From Chionis minor (lineage: Eukaryota; Chordata; Aves; Charadriiformes; Chionididae), in NCBI GenBank assembly GCA_013398295.1, contig VZSF01007805.1:62001-126000 (forward strand): 64,000 nt of DNA, read 5' to 3'. The notes beneath the pieces were generated by a model, which worked only from the letters and a program-made list of their open reading frames with translations, searched no databases and was not told where the DNA came from. Positions within the stretch are counted from its first letter, which is position 1. Every line of letters begins with the position of its first letter. Shown here piece by piece: positions 25,497 through 35,400 of this stretch. A program made the position numbers and the translations under genes.

Positions 25497-25650
25497 GCCT
25501 TCTGGCAAATGTTTAAAGGTATTTAAGCTTCTGAAGATGTAGAGGCATCTAGTGGAGTTTTTAAAAACACCAGAATCCTAACTCTCTTAGTAGACAACGG
25601 CACTTAGATGCCCAGGTGTTTTAGAGAGATCCTATTAAAGGCCCTCTTGG
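25497..25650. mobile_element. Palindromic MITE-like sauropsid repeat, decayed
   Basis: The left arm reads AAAGGTATTTAAGC, GAAGATGTAGAGGCATCTAG, then GTGGAGTTTTTAAAAACACC. The right arm reads GGCACTTAGATGCCCAGGTG. The GGTATTTA..GATG.AGA.GGCA.CTAGTGG order is what I recall of a palindromic non-autonomous element common in turtles, crocodilians and birds, in which a GATTTTCAAA end is mirrored at the far side. Both ends are eroded here and no transposase is present. Confidence 0.5.
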
Positions 25651-28112
25651 TCGTTTGGTGCTTTGGAAAGGATGCACCCTTGTTCTTCAATCTGAACTGC
25701 TTTTGACTGTGGATCTCCAGTGGGCGGTCTCTAGTGCTGACAAATACATTGTTCTGTTCTCTCAATCACGTATTCATTCCAGGTGACAATACGAACAGAC
25801 AATATATTTTGGAAAAAAACAAACAGCTCAATTCTTGCATGGCTTTTTAATTTTCACAGTTCTCAGGGGTCTTGATAGTAAAAACAAATAAGACGACCCT
25901 CTCGGCTGCACGAGTGTTGTGATGCAGGCTACTTGGGAACAACATACACTAGTTAGGACTCAAATCCCAGAGTGAGATCTTTAGCAAGGAACATCAATAA
26001 TATAACTGTTTCTCAGCGTACTGGAAACCTACCATTATTAACAAAATCAACATGTCAGTGTTCTGTTTGAAATGTTTATTAGACACCGTTCTTCTCACTT
26101 TCCAAAACTCTCCATTTTGGGCAGAAGCTACTCTAGTTTACAAGAGTTGGGTTCCATCTTTTTTATTTTCTGTATGCAGCAGCATCTTGCCTATGTATTA
26201 AGACGACTTAAAAATGGCAAATATTCTTGGGATAAGTGCACATTATTATTCCCAGGTAGAATCTATGGAATGCAGTTCTGAAAATGATATGTATGTTTTA
26301 CCCCAGACATCCTGTACAAGTAATATTCAGTATTCAAAGCAGACAAAAATAGTACAATCTGGCCATAAGTGAATGAAAGATGATCATCTTTTCAGGAATT
26401 CTTGAGTGTCGGCTTGCTCACTGAATGAGATAAATTTCATCATTGTTAATTTTAACTAGAAGAATGCAGAATATTTTATTGTTCCTAAAATCCTTTTGTA
26501 AGTCCTGCTTTCTGTGTATCTGTGGCATCTCAGTAATTCTGAACATGAAAAAATCCTGAAGATTTTTTCTGTGTTAATTTCAGTGGCTGCTATTTGCCAT
26601 TTTGATTATATTGCCAAATTTTGAAGGTCACCCTGTTCTTAGCAGTCCCATCAGAACAAAGTGCTAATGCTGACTTTTTTCCTGACGATGTAGAGCTTTA
26701 GCTAGGACAGGAGTCCATCAAAACTTTATCCTCCATTGAGTATTATTGCATTTGTAAAGATAATATTAATACACAGTTCTAATGCTCTATGGATCATTAT
26801 CTGGCAGTGGACCAATAATTGGGTATACAACATTAACAACTAAAAAGGAATACTGATTCCTTTGGGTTTATAATTGTTGTTCATTACAAATTGCTACCAA
26901 AATAGGCCTGAGCTGATTCATAGAGAATTAAGTAGATTTGGTTTACTAATGTTTTCAGGTTTCTGAATAAATTATGAATGTTTCTTGACTGTTAGAAGGA
27001 GCCACTGACATTATGAAACGGTAATGAACAGATCCGCAAGAGAAAAACAGCCTCAGCTGATCATCCTGTTCAAAACCTATTAAGGTCTGATGAAATGAGA
27101 AGATTTTTTCCTTCCATGTATAGATGTGCAACAAGTCATAAGTTGTGGATTTTAATAATATATTTTCTTCACAAGCAATAACACAGCAATTAGGAAGTGC
27201 TCACTGAGGTAGAAATAATGGTAACTGCTGCGCAGATTAGCTTTGCTAAAGGGAGCTCTCAGACACACAGTAAAACAACATATTCCAGGTTCCTGTTGGT
27301 GTGTAATTTCTACTTTATTTACTTATCATCTCAGTTAAAGAGGACTCCTGGCAGTAATGAGACTACATAAATGCACATATAATACTATAAGATGTTACAA
27401 ATTATATAAAAGATAAATCTAATGATTACCTATTATAAAGACAGTGCAATCACCATGGAAATTGTACAGTTCTGAGAAGACCATGTCTGGCAAAAATGCC
27501 ACTGCACAGTGTATTCATTATTTCTGAGCTTTTGCTTCTGCATGGCTGTTGGGAAGAGATGTGTAATTCACTTGGAAGGGAGCTGCTAAACACAATGGCT
27601 CACAAATCTTTAGTACAGCAATACTAAGTACTGTGGTAAGTATGAAAATAAAAATCCTGAAAACTTGGAGGGGTTTTCTTGCTGGAAATTCAGAGTATTT
27701 GTTACCACTGTGGTAAAAATGAAGATAACATGACTGTGAAAATGAGTCTCTTACACTGTAACTGCCTTAAAAATAAAAATGCAAAAAATGCCACATACTG
27801 CACGTTCTGTTGCAAGAGGGTATATTCAAGTCCCTCAGTGCTAACTCAGGGAAATGGATATTAGTATCTCTGAACCCCAGCAGAGTTTTAATCTTTAAAA
27901 TCTGCAATGGCTCTGACTCTGATACCTCTGATGTAGAACATTAAAAAAAGTCAAACAGAATTTAGTTTAAATTAAGCATAGAACATTTAGAATATGTGCT
28001 TATAGTAGAACGTTTGTAAAATAGCAAATGTTAATTAAAATAAATTGTAACTAAAAAGCACTTCAGAATTGTTAAGATATTTTTTTTTCTCCTTTTATGC
28101 TGAATGACAGTG

Positions 28113-28164
28113 CCTAAATCCTACCTTCTCCTCCTGAGCCTGAATCTTACCTTCTCCTCCTGTG
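28113..28164. repeat. 26-bp tandem duplication, two copies
   Basis: Units 28113-28138 and 28139-28164 agree at 23 of 26 positions and share the TACCTTCTCCTCCTG core. The duplication is recent enough to stay in register. On the minus strand each copy reads AAGGTAAGA-like or AAGGTAGGA-like, so a donor-like sequence was duplicated too, though no exon is evident. Confidence 0.85.
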
Positions 28165-29656
28165 AAGACATTTACAGGATTAGATATGTAATGCTGGATG
28201 CAAAGGCAATATAGGGGATCTGTTACATGCAGTGGTATGAAGATATTAGAGGCATTCTGTGCTGATAAGTTACAATATCTGTGTAAATGAAATATGTGAG
28301 AGTCAAAACTAGAATTTTAATAAACAAGTGACTAAAATTAAGCTGTTATATATTCTCTGTAACAGCTGAGCACTTAGTATTTAAAATCTAAGTGCCTACT
28401 AATTTAGGAAACTAAATATGAATTTACTAACTGTAGCCATGTTGTGTTGTGTACTATTGACCTTAAAGAAGGCATAGTGTTTTGTGGGTTTTTTGTTGTT
28501 ATTTTGTTTTAATCTTTAAAGAGAGAACGAAGGGGATATCAGCTCTTTCAGTGTTGGTAGACTGTAGTAAGGTGTAGACTAGAGGTGGGTGTAGACTCCA
28601 TGGACATTTTTGAGTAAGCTCTGAAAACGAATGGTAAAGAGGATGGAGATGGTGTGTTCATGCTCTCTGCTTTATGCGGTAATGCTACAGTGGTTGAAAC
28701 TGGAGCTGGAATGGAAGGGTACCAGCAGATAGCAGTCTTGTAGTCTACGAGAGGATATGAAGGGGAAATATTAAACATTGGGTTTTTATGGTTGGTATGT
28801 TACGGACTTGTAGAAACATTTGATGGAAGAGAAAGGGGATGAAAGTCAATGATGGCACAAACATTATGAGGAATGACAGGGACTAGCCTCTCAGAGCTGA
28901 AGAGGAAGAATAATAAAACATATTTGTGTTTAAGAATACTGTTTTTCTCCAGGGAAAGTATTTACATCTCCAAGATATTTGTCTGACAATGAGTTCTTTC
29001 CTACCATCCTTGTCTACCTCTGGAAGTTCTAGATCGGGACTTGCTTTTTTCCTTCTCTTTTTTTTCCCCCTCCACAAATACTTTTATAATGAAGGGCAAA
29101 AAAATAGCATCCCTTATGCAGACATCTAACAACAACTGCAGTGTCTCAAAAGAGAAATTTCTGGAGAGGAAAATGAAGGCACTAGTTAACAGGCAGCAAG
29201 GCTCATATGAGAGGAATTGTTAAGGTAATAGGCAATTGAGTAAAACTACCGAAATTTTGTCTATTAAAGGTGTCTATATTCAGTTACTTCAAAAAAGTGT
29301 ATTTATTGTTAAAGGGTGTGAACTTCAGATGTTGTGTTAGGTCTTGCACTGTGTTTGCATGTTTGACTCCCAGAGAAGACTGAAATGTCATACACTGGCT
29401 CTCATTTAGCAATCCCAGTACTTTGAGATTTGCTTTAAACTGGTCAGAAGTCATCAAGGGAAAGACGAACAGCTGATATGTCTGTGTTGGCCTGTTTTTC
29501 TCAGGAGCCTTCATTTCTGTTTGCATGACGCAGGCGTACATTTATTACTGAAATGCCCTTTTCAAAAGTTCTTTCCTTGGGCCAGGATTTAATTACTGCT
29601 TTAAAAAATGCAGGAACCCCATCTTTCTTAGCCAGTCACTCTTGTAGTATCTTTAG

Positions 29657-29737
29657 TGTCTCTACAAGATTATATCAATGTCAAGAACAGTGAGCCAATT
29701 TTTATATGACAGCCAGAAATTCTTCCAGCAGCTCTTG
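29657..29737 (+). other. Exon-like segment (81 bases, open)
   Basis: A moderate acceptor (TAGTATCTTTAG) is followed by 27 sense codons in one frame and a consensus donor, GTAAGTG, right after the last codon. The length is a multiple of three with phase 0 at both ends. An in-frame TAG directly precedes the segment, as is common at exon edges. No family is recognised. Phase 0 does not match the candidates at 39325 and 51742. It may be chance. Confidence 0.2.
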
Positions 29738-30479
29738 GTAAGTGATAATGTCTGAAACTAAAAGGCGTAGAAGACTCCCTGGTTGCTCCCCTGCAGTGAC
29801 AGTCATGTGATTGCCAGCTTCTGGCTGAAGCGAAGAAGATGCTGTCCTCACTTCCACACCAAGTTTTGCCTGGGTTGTGAGGTATAAACTAATTCCCCTT
29901 CGTGTGTATATATCTGGTGGTGTGGAATTATACTATCAAGAAATGTATGTCTTCAATAAGGCATGACAACTTACCAGTGCTATGAGCTATAGATTATACC
30001 ATCGTACTGTGCCTGACTCAATCTCCCTGTGCTAAATCATGTCAGGATCTGAAATTCACTGTTCCATAAAAAAGAATAGAGGGAGCCAAAATATCTGTGC
30101 ACACAGGTATATGCGTGGATATAGCAAAAAATTATAAGTCATTTGGAGACTCTTAACAATCCCTGCTGAATCCCCTGGGAATAAGTTTTTGCCTGGTTAG
30201 TATTCCAAGGGAAATGACAGAAGACCAGTCACTTGGGACTTTGCAGCTAGACCAGACAAAGCACCTCAGCATTTTAGAGCGGGAGGCACTCCTGCCTTGG
30301 CGGAGGAATGTTATTAATGACCATTAAGTCTTGTGCATCTGTAAGATAAATTCTGTGAGTTTCTGCTCAACACAGATATGCCTCAGTTTATAAAATCACT
30401 GCTCACATTTTAGAGTGTCCCTTCTTATTATTTTTCAAGATTAGAGCCATAACATGCAAGGGACAATAAATGCATTAGT

Positions 30480-31140
30480 ATAAGTAGGCCTTTTTTAAAA
30501 GTTTGGGAGTTAGAAATAACTCGCATTGTATAAATCATATGGCATAATTATTGCATTTAAATGTTACATTACAGTTGTGTTTACATTAATTCTTAATAGG
30601 TCTGATTTTTTTCCTTCTGAAAACATAATTGGAAACAATATTTTCCCTCTTGTTCTAATTAAAATATTTTAATAAATGTTTATTTAGATACTATGTCATG
30701 GAAGGTTGCAGCCTTGGCTGCCTAATGTAATGTAAAAATCAATTAGATACAGAAAAATATCTGGTTTTAATTTACGAAGACTAGATATCTGCGTGATCGC
30801 TGCTGGGTAGCAATATCCATAACATTTTATATATTAAAATACTAATGATTAGTATTAATCTTGGACATGCTGTAGTATTTACCTATTCATAAATTCAAAG
30901 GTAATCTGTTTCCTTGAATGCAGCTTTTGAGTTGCCATATTGTATCATTTCTTTACCACACTGTCTTCTACAGTGGTTTCAAAGCAATTTCTAACATGCA
31001 TCATATACTCGAGGTTTATTTGTCTCATGCAGAGATCAGCATGCAAACACTGCTGCATATGTAAGCCTCCTAACTAACTGCATGCAAAACAATGCAAAGA
31101 TTTGAACATTGTACAGCAATTAATAATATCTCTGCTAGTG
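30480..31140. promoter_or_regulatory. Candidate conserved non-coding element (inferred from motif texture)
   Basis: This segment has AT-rich, repeat-free, homeobox-like texture (many TAAT/ATTA, e.g. CTAATGATTAGTATTAAT) typical of vertebrate developmental enhancers. Within 31041-31112 there are three ATGCAAA POU half-sites (31041, 31082, 31092), two of them exactly 10 bases apart. There are SOX-type cores AACAATG (31088) overlapping the third POU site and CATTGT (31107). Conservation cannot be seen from one sequence, so the enhancer call is inference. Confidence 0.25.
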
Positions 31141-31728
31141 TAAGTATGTTTCCTTCTCCCCATACTCTCTTCCTCCATGCCCCCCCAACCATAAATCATT
31201 TCCAACCTGTCAGAATGGATCTGTGCTGGCAAAGAAACAAGGGTAATGTTTCAATTTTCTCCATCTGGTAAGATATTTTCTGTTAGTTTTTCACCGTCTC
31301 TGTAGTTACTGAATTTACATGAAGAACTATGTATTCTAGACTACTAAGATTCCCTGATGGAATGAGGGGAAAGGATGGGGGAAGCATGACCTGTCTCCCA
31401 CTAAATCTGAGGTTGTGTGAGATAGGGTAAATTCTGTCACATTAATATTATTGAGAAGCGTAGCTGAGGACCAGGCTGCCTTCCTGCACCTCCAGTGCAG
31501 AGGGGAGGATGCCGCTATACTGGCAGAGAGGCTAGGATTGTGGCCGTAGGCTTGTGAGTCACTGTGCTCTAAGCACATCATTCCATTCTTCTCAGCGTAC
31601 AAAATCAATTAAAAATGAATTGTAAGAAAATGTTTTTTTCTTTTCCTAGATACCAGTTATTCCAGCATCTGGGCTTTCACATCTATGTCCTTTTTGTGGG
31701 TTAAACTGCAAGCTTGGTGGGCTACTGC

Positions 31729-31744
31729 TTTTTTTTTTTTTTTT
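31729..31744. repeat. Poly-T tract (16)
   Basis: Uninterrupted T16. On the minus strand it produces a run of lysine codons in a chance frame. Confidence 0.95.
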
Positions 31745-33899
31745 ACTTCATTTACGTTAAGTATATTATTAATTACTTTTAAAAAATAGTTCCACATGGG
31801 AAGAAGCAATATCCTCTCTGAGTACCAGATCCTGTGTTCATGATAGCCCTTGTGAACAGTTCTCTGTATTGCTGTGGGACTCTCCATTACAAACTGGCTC
31901 TCAAGTGATGTATGGTTTTGTTAGACATTAAAAATAAAACCTAACTTTACTTACTTGCAGAGAGAGAGATTTTTGGTCCTTCTGAAGTAACCACATCCTG
32001 TACTTGTAGCATCCATAGAAAAAAAAAAGAAATACCTGGATGTACAAAACAGTAAATGCACTTTGAATAGTTCAAAGCTCCAGACCTTGAAGCATGGCAC
32101 CCCTTGGGGAAGAGGTACAGCAAGGCCTGGGTAGCTCAGGTGGACTTGGCAATGAAGTTCTGTTCAGTGCTACTACTCCAACTCTGGGCCAGAATCACTC
32201 TCCTGGGGAGATCATTCATGTCTTAAGTGGGAGAATTCCTCCCTCTTCTTGCCCTTTTTCCTTACTTTGTAGTTCCCAGCACTTATCTGAGGGTTTTAGC
32301 TAATTTGCACTACTCGTCAAATCCAAGTGTTCAGGATTGAGTTGAAATCAAGAAATGATATTAAAATTACAACGTCATTTAACACCCCTCCTTTTTTTTT
32401 AATTTAATTTACCTTTGATTGTTCTAGCCCTTTTGGGTACATTTGTTTCATATTTTCTGGTTTTACTTCATGTTTGAGAAATCTAGATGCTTTTTAAATG
32501 GAAGCTGACATTTGCATTTATTCATATGATTTCAGCAGTCAGGGCTTTAAGAAAAATAGCAAATATCACAAGATTCATAGGAAAATAATGAGAGTTGGCA
32601 ACACTATCAATTTCCTCTGATCATACTTCCATTATAGTTAGGTTATTGGACATAGTTATTTGTTATTGCAAGGTTTCCTCTGTACAGAAAGAGCAGAGAG
32701 CTCTGGTCTGAAAGAGGAGAAAACCCAAGAAGCAGCAGATGTAAATTCTCTGTGAAAGAGCAAAGAGAGAGTGTGCATGTGCATGCATGCCACTGTCTCC
32801 ATGGATAGGCAGGACTGAACACTGAAAACAAAATGCTGTCTGACTTAACAAGTAGGGAGAGTACTTAGAAATGTAGAGGCACAAAAATGCCCATGCAATT
32901 TCACAGCTAAATACACTACAATTATAATCTAATGCAATAACAATTTTAAGGGTCATTTCATAGTAAGAGATGAGGTATCTTTTGAGTGGTAGAAAGCTCC
33001 CACCCAGCTGTCACCTAAACAATAGTTACGGTTCCCTAGGAAGGGAAACATTTGGACCAAATTGCTGTTGGAGGGACAAAATATTTTTTGAAGTGTTTCC
33101 TTGACACACCTGAAGTTATTAGATGATAAGGGAGACTTTAAAATCGCACATCCCCATTCACACTTGGAGTCTCAAACTCAACATCCCTATCACAAGTCGG
33201 TTAACCTTTCCTTATTTGTGGGTTTGATGTCTAAATCTTTTCTTAGTTAATGTTCAGTTAGTGCTGTTGTTTTTTATTTAGACTTTAGCAGCTCCACAAT
33301 ACACTGTGCACAATATTTCCTGCATCTGGAAGAAAAGTATGCATGTCCCAGGACATGGAGTTGTACAGCTATTGATAAATAAAGGGTAACTTTACTTTTT
33401 AATGAGGTCTATCTAGGCACATGGCAAATAGTATAGCACTACAGCTGAAACATGAGGACTCTGGGTAAGATCCTAACTAAAGACAAAAGTAATGGGAACA
33501 CACCTTTTATCCTGTAACTTCAGTCTCAGCTTTTTCCTTTTTATGTATTTGCAAAGTCTGTGTAAGTCTTATTTGTGATGATGTTCATTTCAGCCCCTTG
33601 TGTTGCTCTGTGGTCCAGCAGTGACTGGGAGCACTTCAGAGACAGCACACTTTCAGGTGTCACATTGCAGCATCTCCTCTGGCTGATAAAAGAGGAGGAT
33701 TAATAAGCTCCAAAAAAGCCTCATATCCAGTGCTTTCACCACTGCAATGCTGTTCATTAACATGTTAGTAAGCATCAATAGATGCCTCCAAAAGAGACCA
33801 AAAGCAGCCAAAATAGAGCTGCTTCTTCCAAACATAAGCAGTGGTGTAGAAATGCTAGGTTTGAAAGGAGTGTTCCATTCTGTTTCATGGGTCTTTCAA

Positions 33900-33924
33900 A
33901 ATAACGATGTAAGTCATCGTTATT
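33900..33924. repeat. Perfect 10-bp inverted repeat (hairpin)
   Basis: AATAACGATG and CATCGTTATT flank the 5-base spacer TAAGT. Perfect arms containing a CpG in an otherwise CpG-poor region. No promoter or RNA-gene context. Confidence 0.85.
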
Positions 33925-34432
33925 AAATCAAAAAGGCACCCTCTGTGCTTGCCAGCCTTTATGTCTGCCAATCACATTTCTGGAATGCTGTGTTTTCCCT
34001 TATAAAGCTAAAATGTGGTATGATCAGTTGAGAAAGGCAGAAAAGAGGAGAAAAAAATATCAAACCAATCAAAATATAAATCGGGAATTATTAAAAATTA
34101 TTTGTGAAGTATTTCACTGAACTTTCAAAATTGTGTCTTCCCAGTTCTGCTGTGCTACAGCTCTCATTTTCTGTTTAACCAGGGCATGTATTTCTTTTTA
34201 TTCAATATTATGTCTTCCTCAGAGAATGTTAACTGACTTTTCAAAAGGCAAAATAAAATAGAAAGGGGACAGTTGTAAGAAATGTCATATAAAACAATAT
34301 GTGTGTATATGAGTAAAAAAGGAAAATCATGTTGAAATTGATGTCAGTTTAAAACATTAAGGAACTATAAGCAAGTCATTGCATTAATTTAAAATTGTGT
34401 CTTCCAAGGCAAGAAAAAGCAGGGATTTGCTT

Positions 34433-34476
34433 ATTGGGATTGTAACTACTTGCCTTTGGAAATACATAATCCCAAT
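34433..34476. repeat. 9-bp inverted repeat with 26-base loop
   Basis: ATTGGGATT pairs perfectly with AATCCCAAT and can extend by one G-U and one A-U pair if transcribed. It falls in a 72-codon chance frame on the plus strand. No known RNA family. Confidence 0.7.
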
Positions 34477-34959
34477 GGAAGCAGCTGAGATTTGCAAGGC
34501 TGCTGTATATGTGCAATGTGTTATATATTGCTGTTTGCTCAAGACAAGCATTGGAATAGCCAGCCACTTGAGATGGTGGTTCATCTGTGGTGCTTGGGAT
34601 GTAAGTAGGTCATAACCCTGTTCATTTCAGGTGAATCTTCATTAGATGTTTCACGCCATAGAAGTCAGTGGGACTGAAATGCACGTTAACTTGAGCATAT
34701 ACCTGGTTTTGGATTTTGTAGTATTTGACTGAAGCATTTATGGAGGCAAGATCCCAAATTCTTGCTTTTTTAGAAAGTTATTTAGATTGTAAGATTGCAG
34801 TGGAAGTAAGTGTTTCCTAAATGTTATCATTCCTAGCCAGTTTTATTCTTCATCTACTGTACAATGAGATACTGCTAAATTCCCAGGCAGATGCACAAAC
34901 CCAAACACTGGCAGGCTTGGGAAAGAGTGACAGCAGAGTGTTAGGATCAGGGCACCATT
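34477..34959. other. Non-coding stretch, no gene supported
   Basis: Apart from the possible ancient repeat trace listed separately, nothing is recognised. A donor-like GATGTAAGTAGG at about 34599 and a GGAAGTAAGTG at about 34804 have no convincing acceptors. Confidence 0.6.
34650..34725. repeat. Possible ancient amniote repeat trace
   Basis: CATAGAAGTCAGTGGGACTGAAATGC, then GTTAACTTGAGCATATACC and GGTTTTGGAT, resembles the pattern AAGTCAATGGGACT..CACGTGCTTAA..CTGGATC seen in old interspersed repeats of reptiles and birds. The match is loose. Confidence 0.25.
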
Positions 34960-35400
34960 TAAAATACATTGGTTTCTGAATGCTGCAGAAGTGCAGAAGC
35001 ACAGCTGAGAAGTTCCGGATCAAGTTATAATCACAGCTGTGCTGTCACTGCCAAAAGGGGAAGTCGCTTTCACCTCCCCAGGCTTCCTCCTAGTTATGAA
35101 GGCCAGCCCTCTCCTTGCACAGCTCTGGTGCTTGGCAGACTTTTTGCTGGACTTGATTCCGTAGGCTGATCCTATCCTGTCCTCTTTACTTGCTGGGTCA
35201 GTTTTCCACTGTTTTGCCTGGCTGAAAGAGCTCGGGTCCAGGAAGAGCCAGAGGCAGGAGTGCGTGGTGAGGAGCGCAGTTATGAGCGGATGGCAGAGTT
35301 GAGCTTTTCGTTTTTCAACCAGCGGGATCAGCTCGCCGTGCAACGCGTAGCTGTGCTCCAAGCAGCAGATTCACCCTTGACCACATTCAGTTGCAGCAGC
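34960..35400. promoter_or_regulatory. GC- and CpG-raised patch of unknown role
   Basis: Local GC is clearly above the surroundings. CpGs cluster at 35225-35370 (GTGCGTGG, GAGCGCAG, GAGCGGATGG, CAGCGGGATC, CGCCGTGCAACGCG). Both strands are partly open (113 codons on minus at 35020-35361), as expected when stop-rich AT content falls. There is no TATA box, splice pair or recognisable protein. It could be an unannotated regulatory element, a decayed retroelement or a lncRNA exon. It is too small and CpG-poor for a classical CpG island. Confidence 0.3.

Larger units (their letters stand above)
25651..30479. other. Non-coding stretch, no gene supported
   Basis: AT-rich unique DNA with a 26-bp tandem duplication (28113-28164) and an exon-like segment at 29657-29737, both listed separately. 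A very good donor-like CTGTGGTAAGTATG at about 27614-27627 has no matching acceptor close upstream. Short frames on both strands are at chance level. Confidence 0.65.
31141..34432. other. Non-coding stretch, no gene supported
   Basis: Contains a strong acceptor-like site (TTTTTTTCTTTTCCTAG ending at 31649) followed by about 29 open codons that include a CPFCGLNC stretch, but no donor. Also contains poly-T at 31729, a small frame with a fair Kozak context at 32094-32303, and a 10-bp hairpin at 33900. None amounts to a gene. Confidence 0.65.

Noticed and set aside
31650..31740. Strong acceptor followed by an open frame containing CPFCGLNC
   Set aside because: No donor or polyadenylation signal nearby, and the frame runs into poly-T. 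The paired cysteines alone do not make a zinc-binding domain.
32094..32303. 69-codon frame with a good Kozak context (AGCATGG)
   Set aside because: No homology recognised and no splice or promoter context. A single short frame with a fair start is common by chance.
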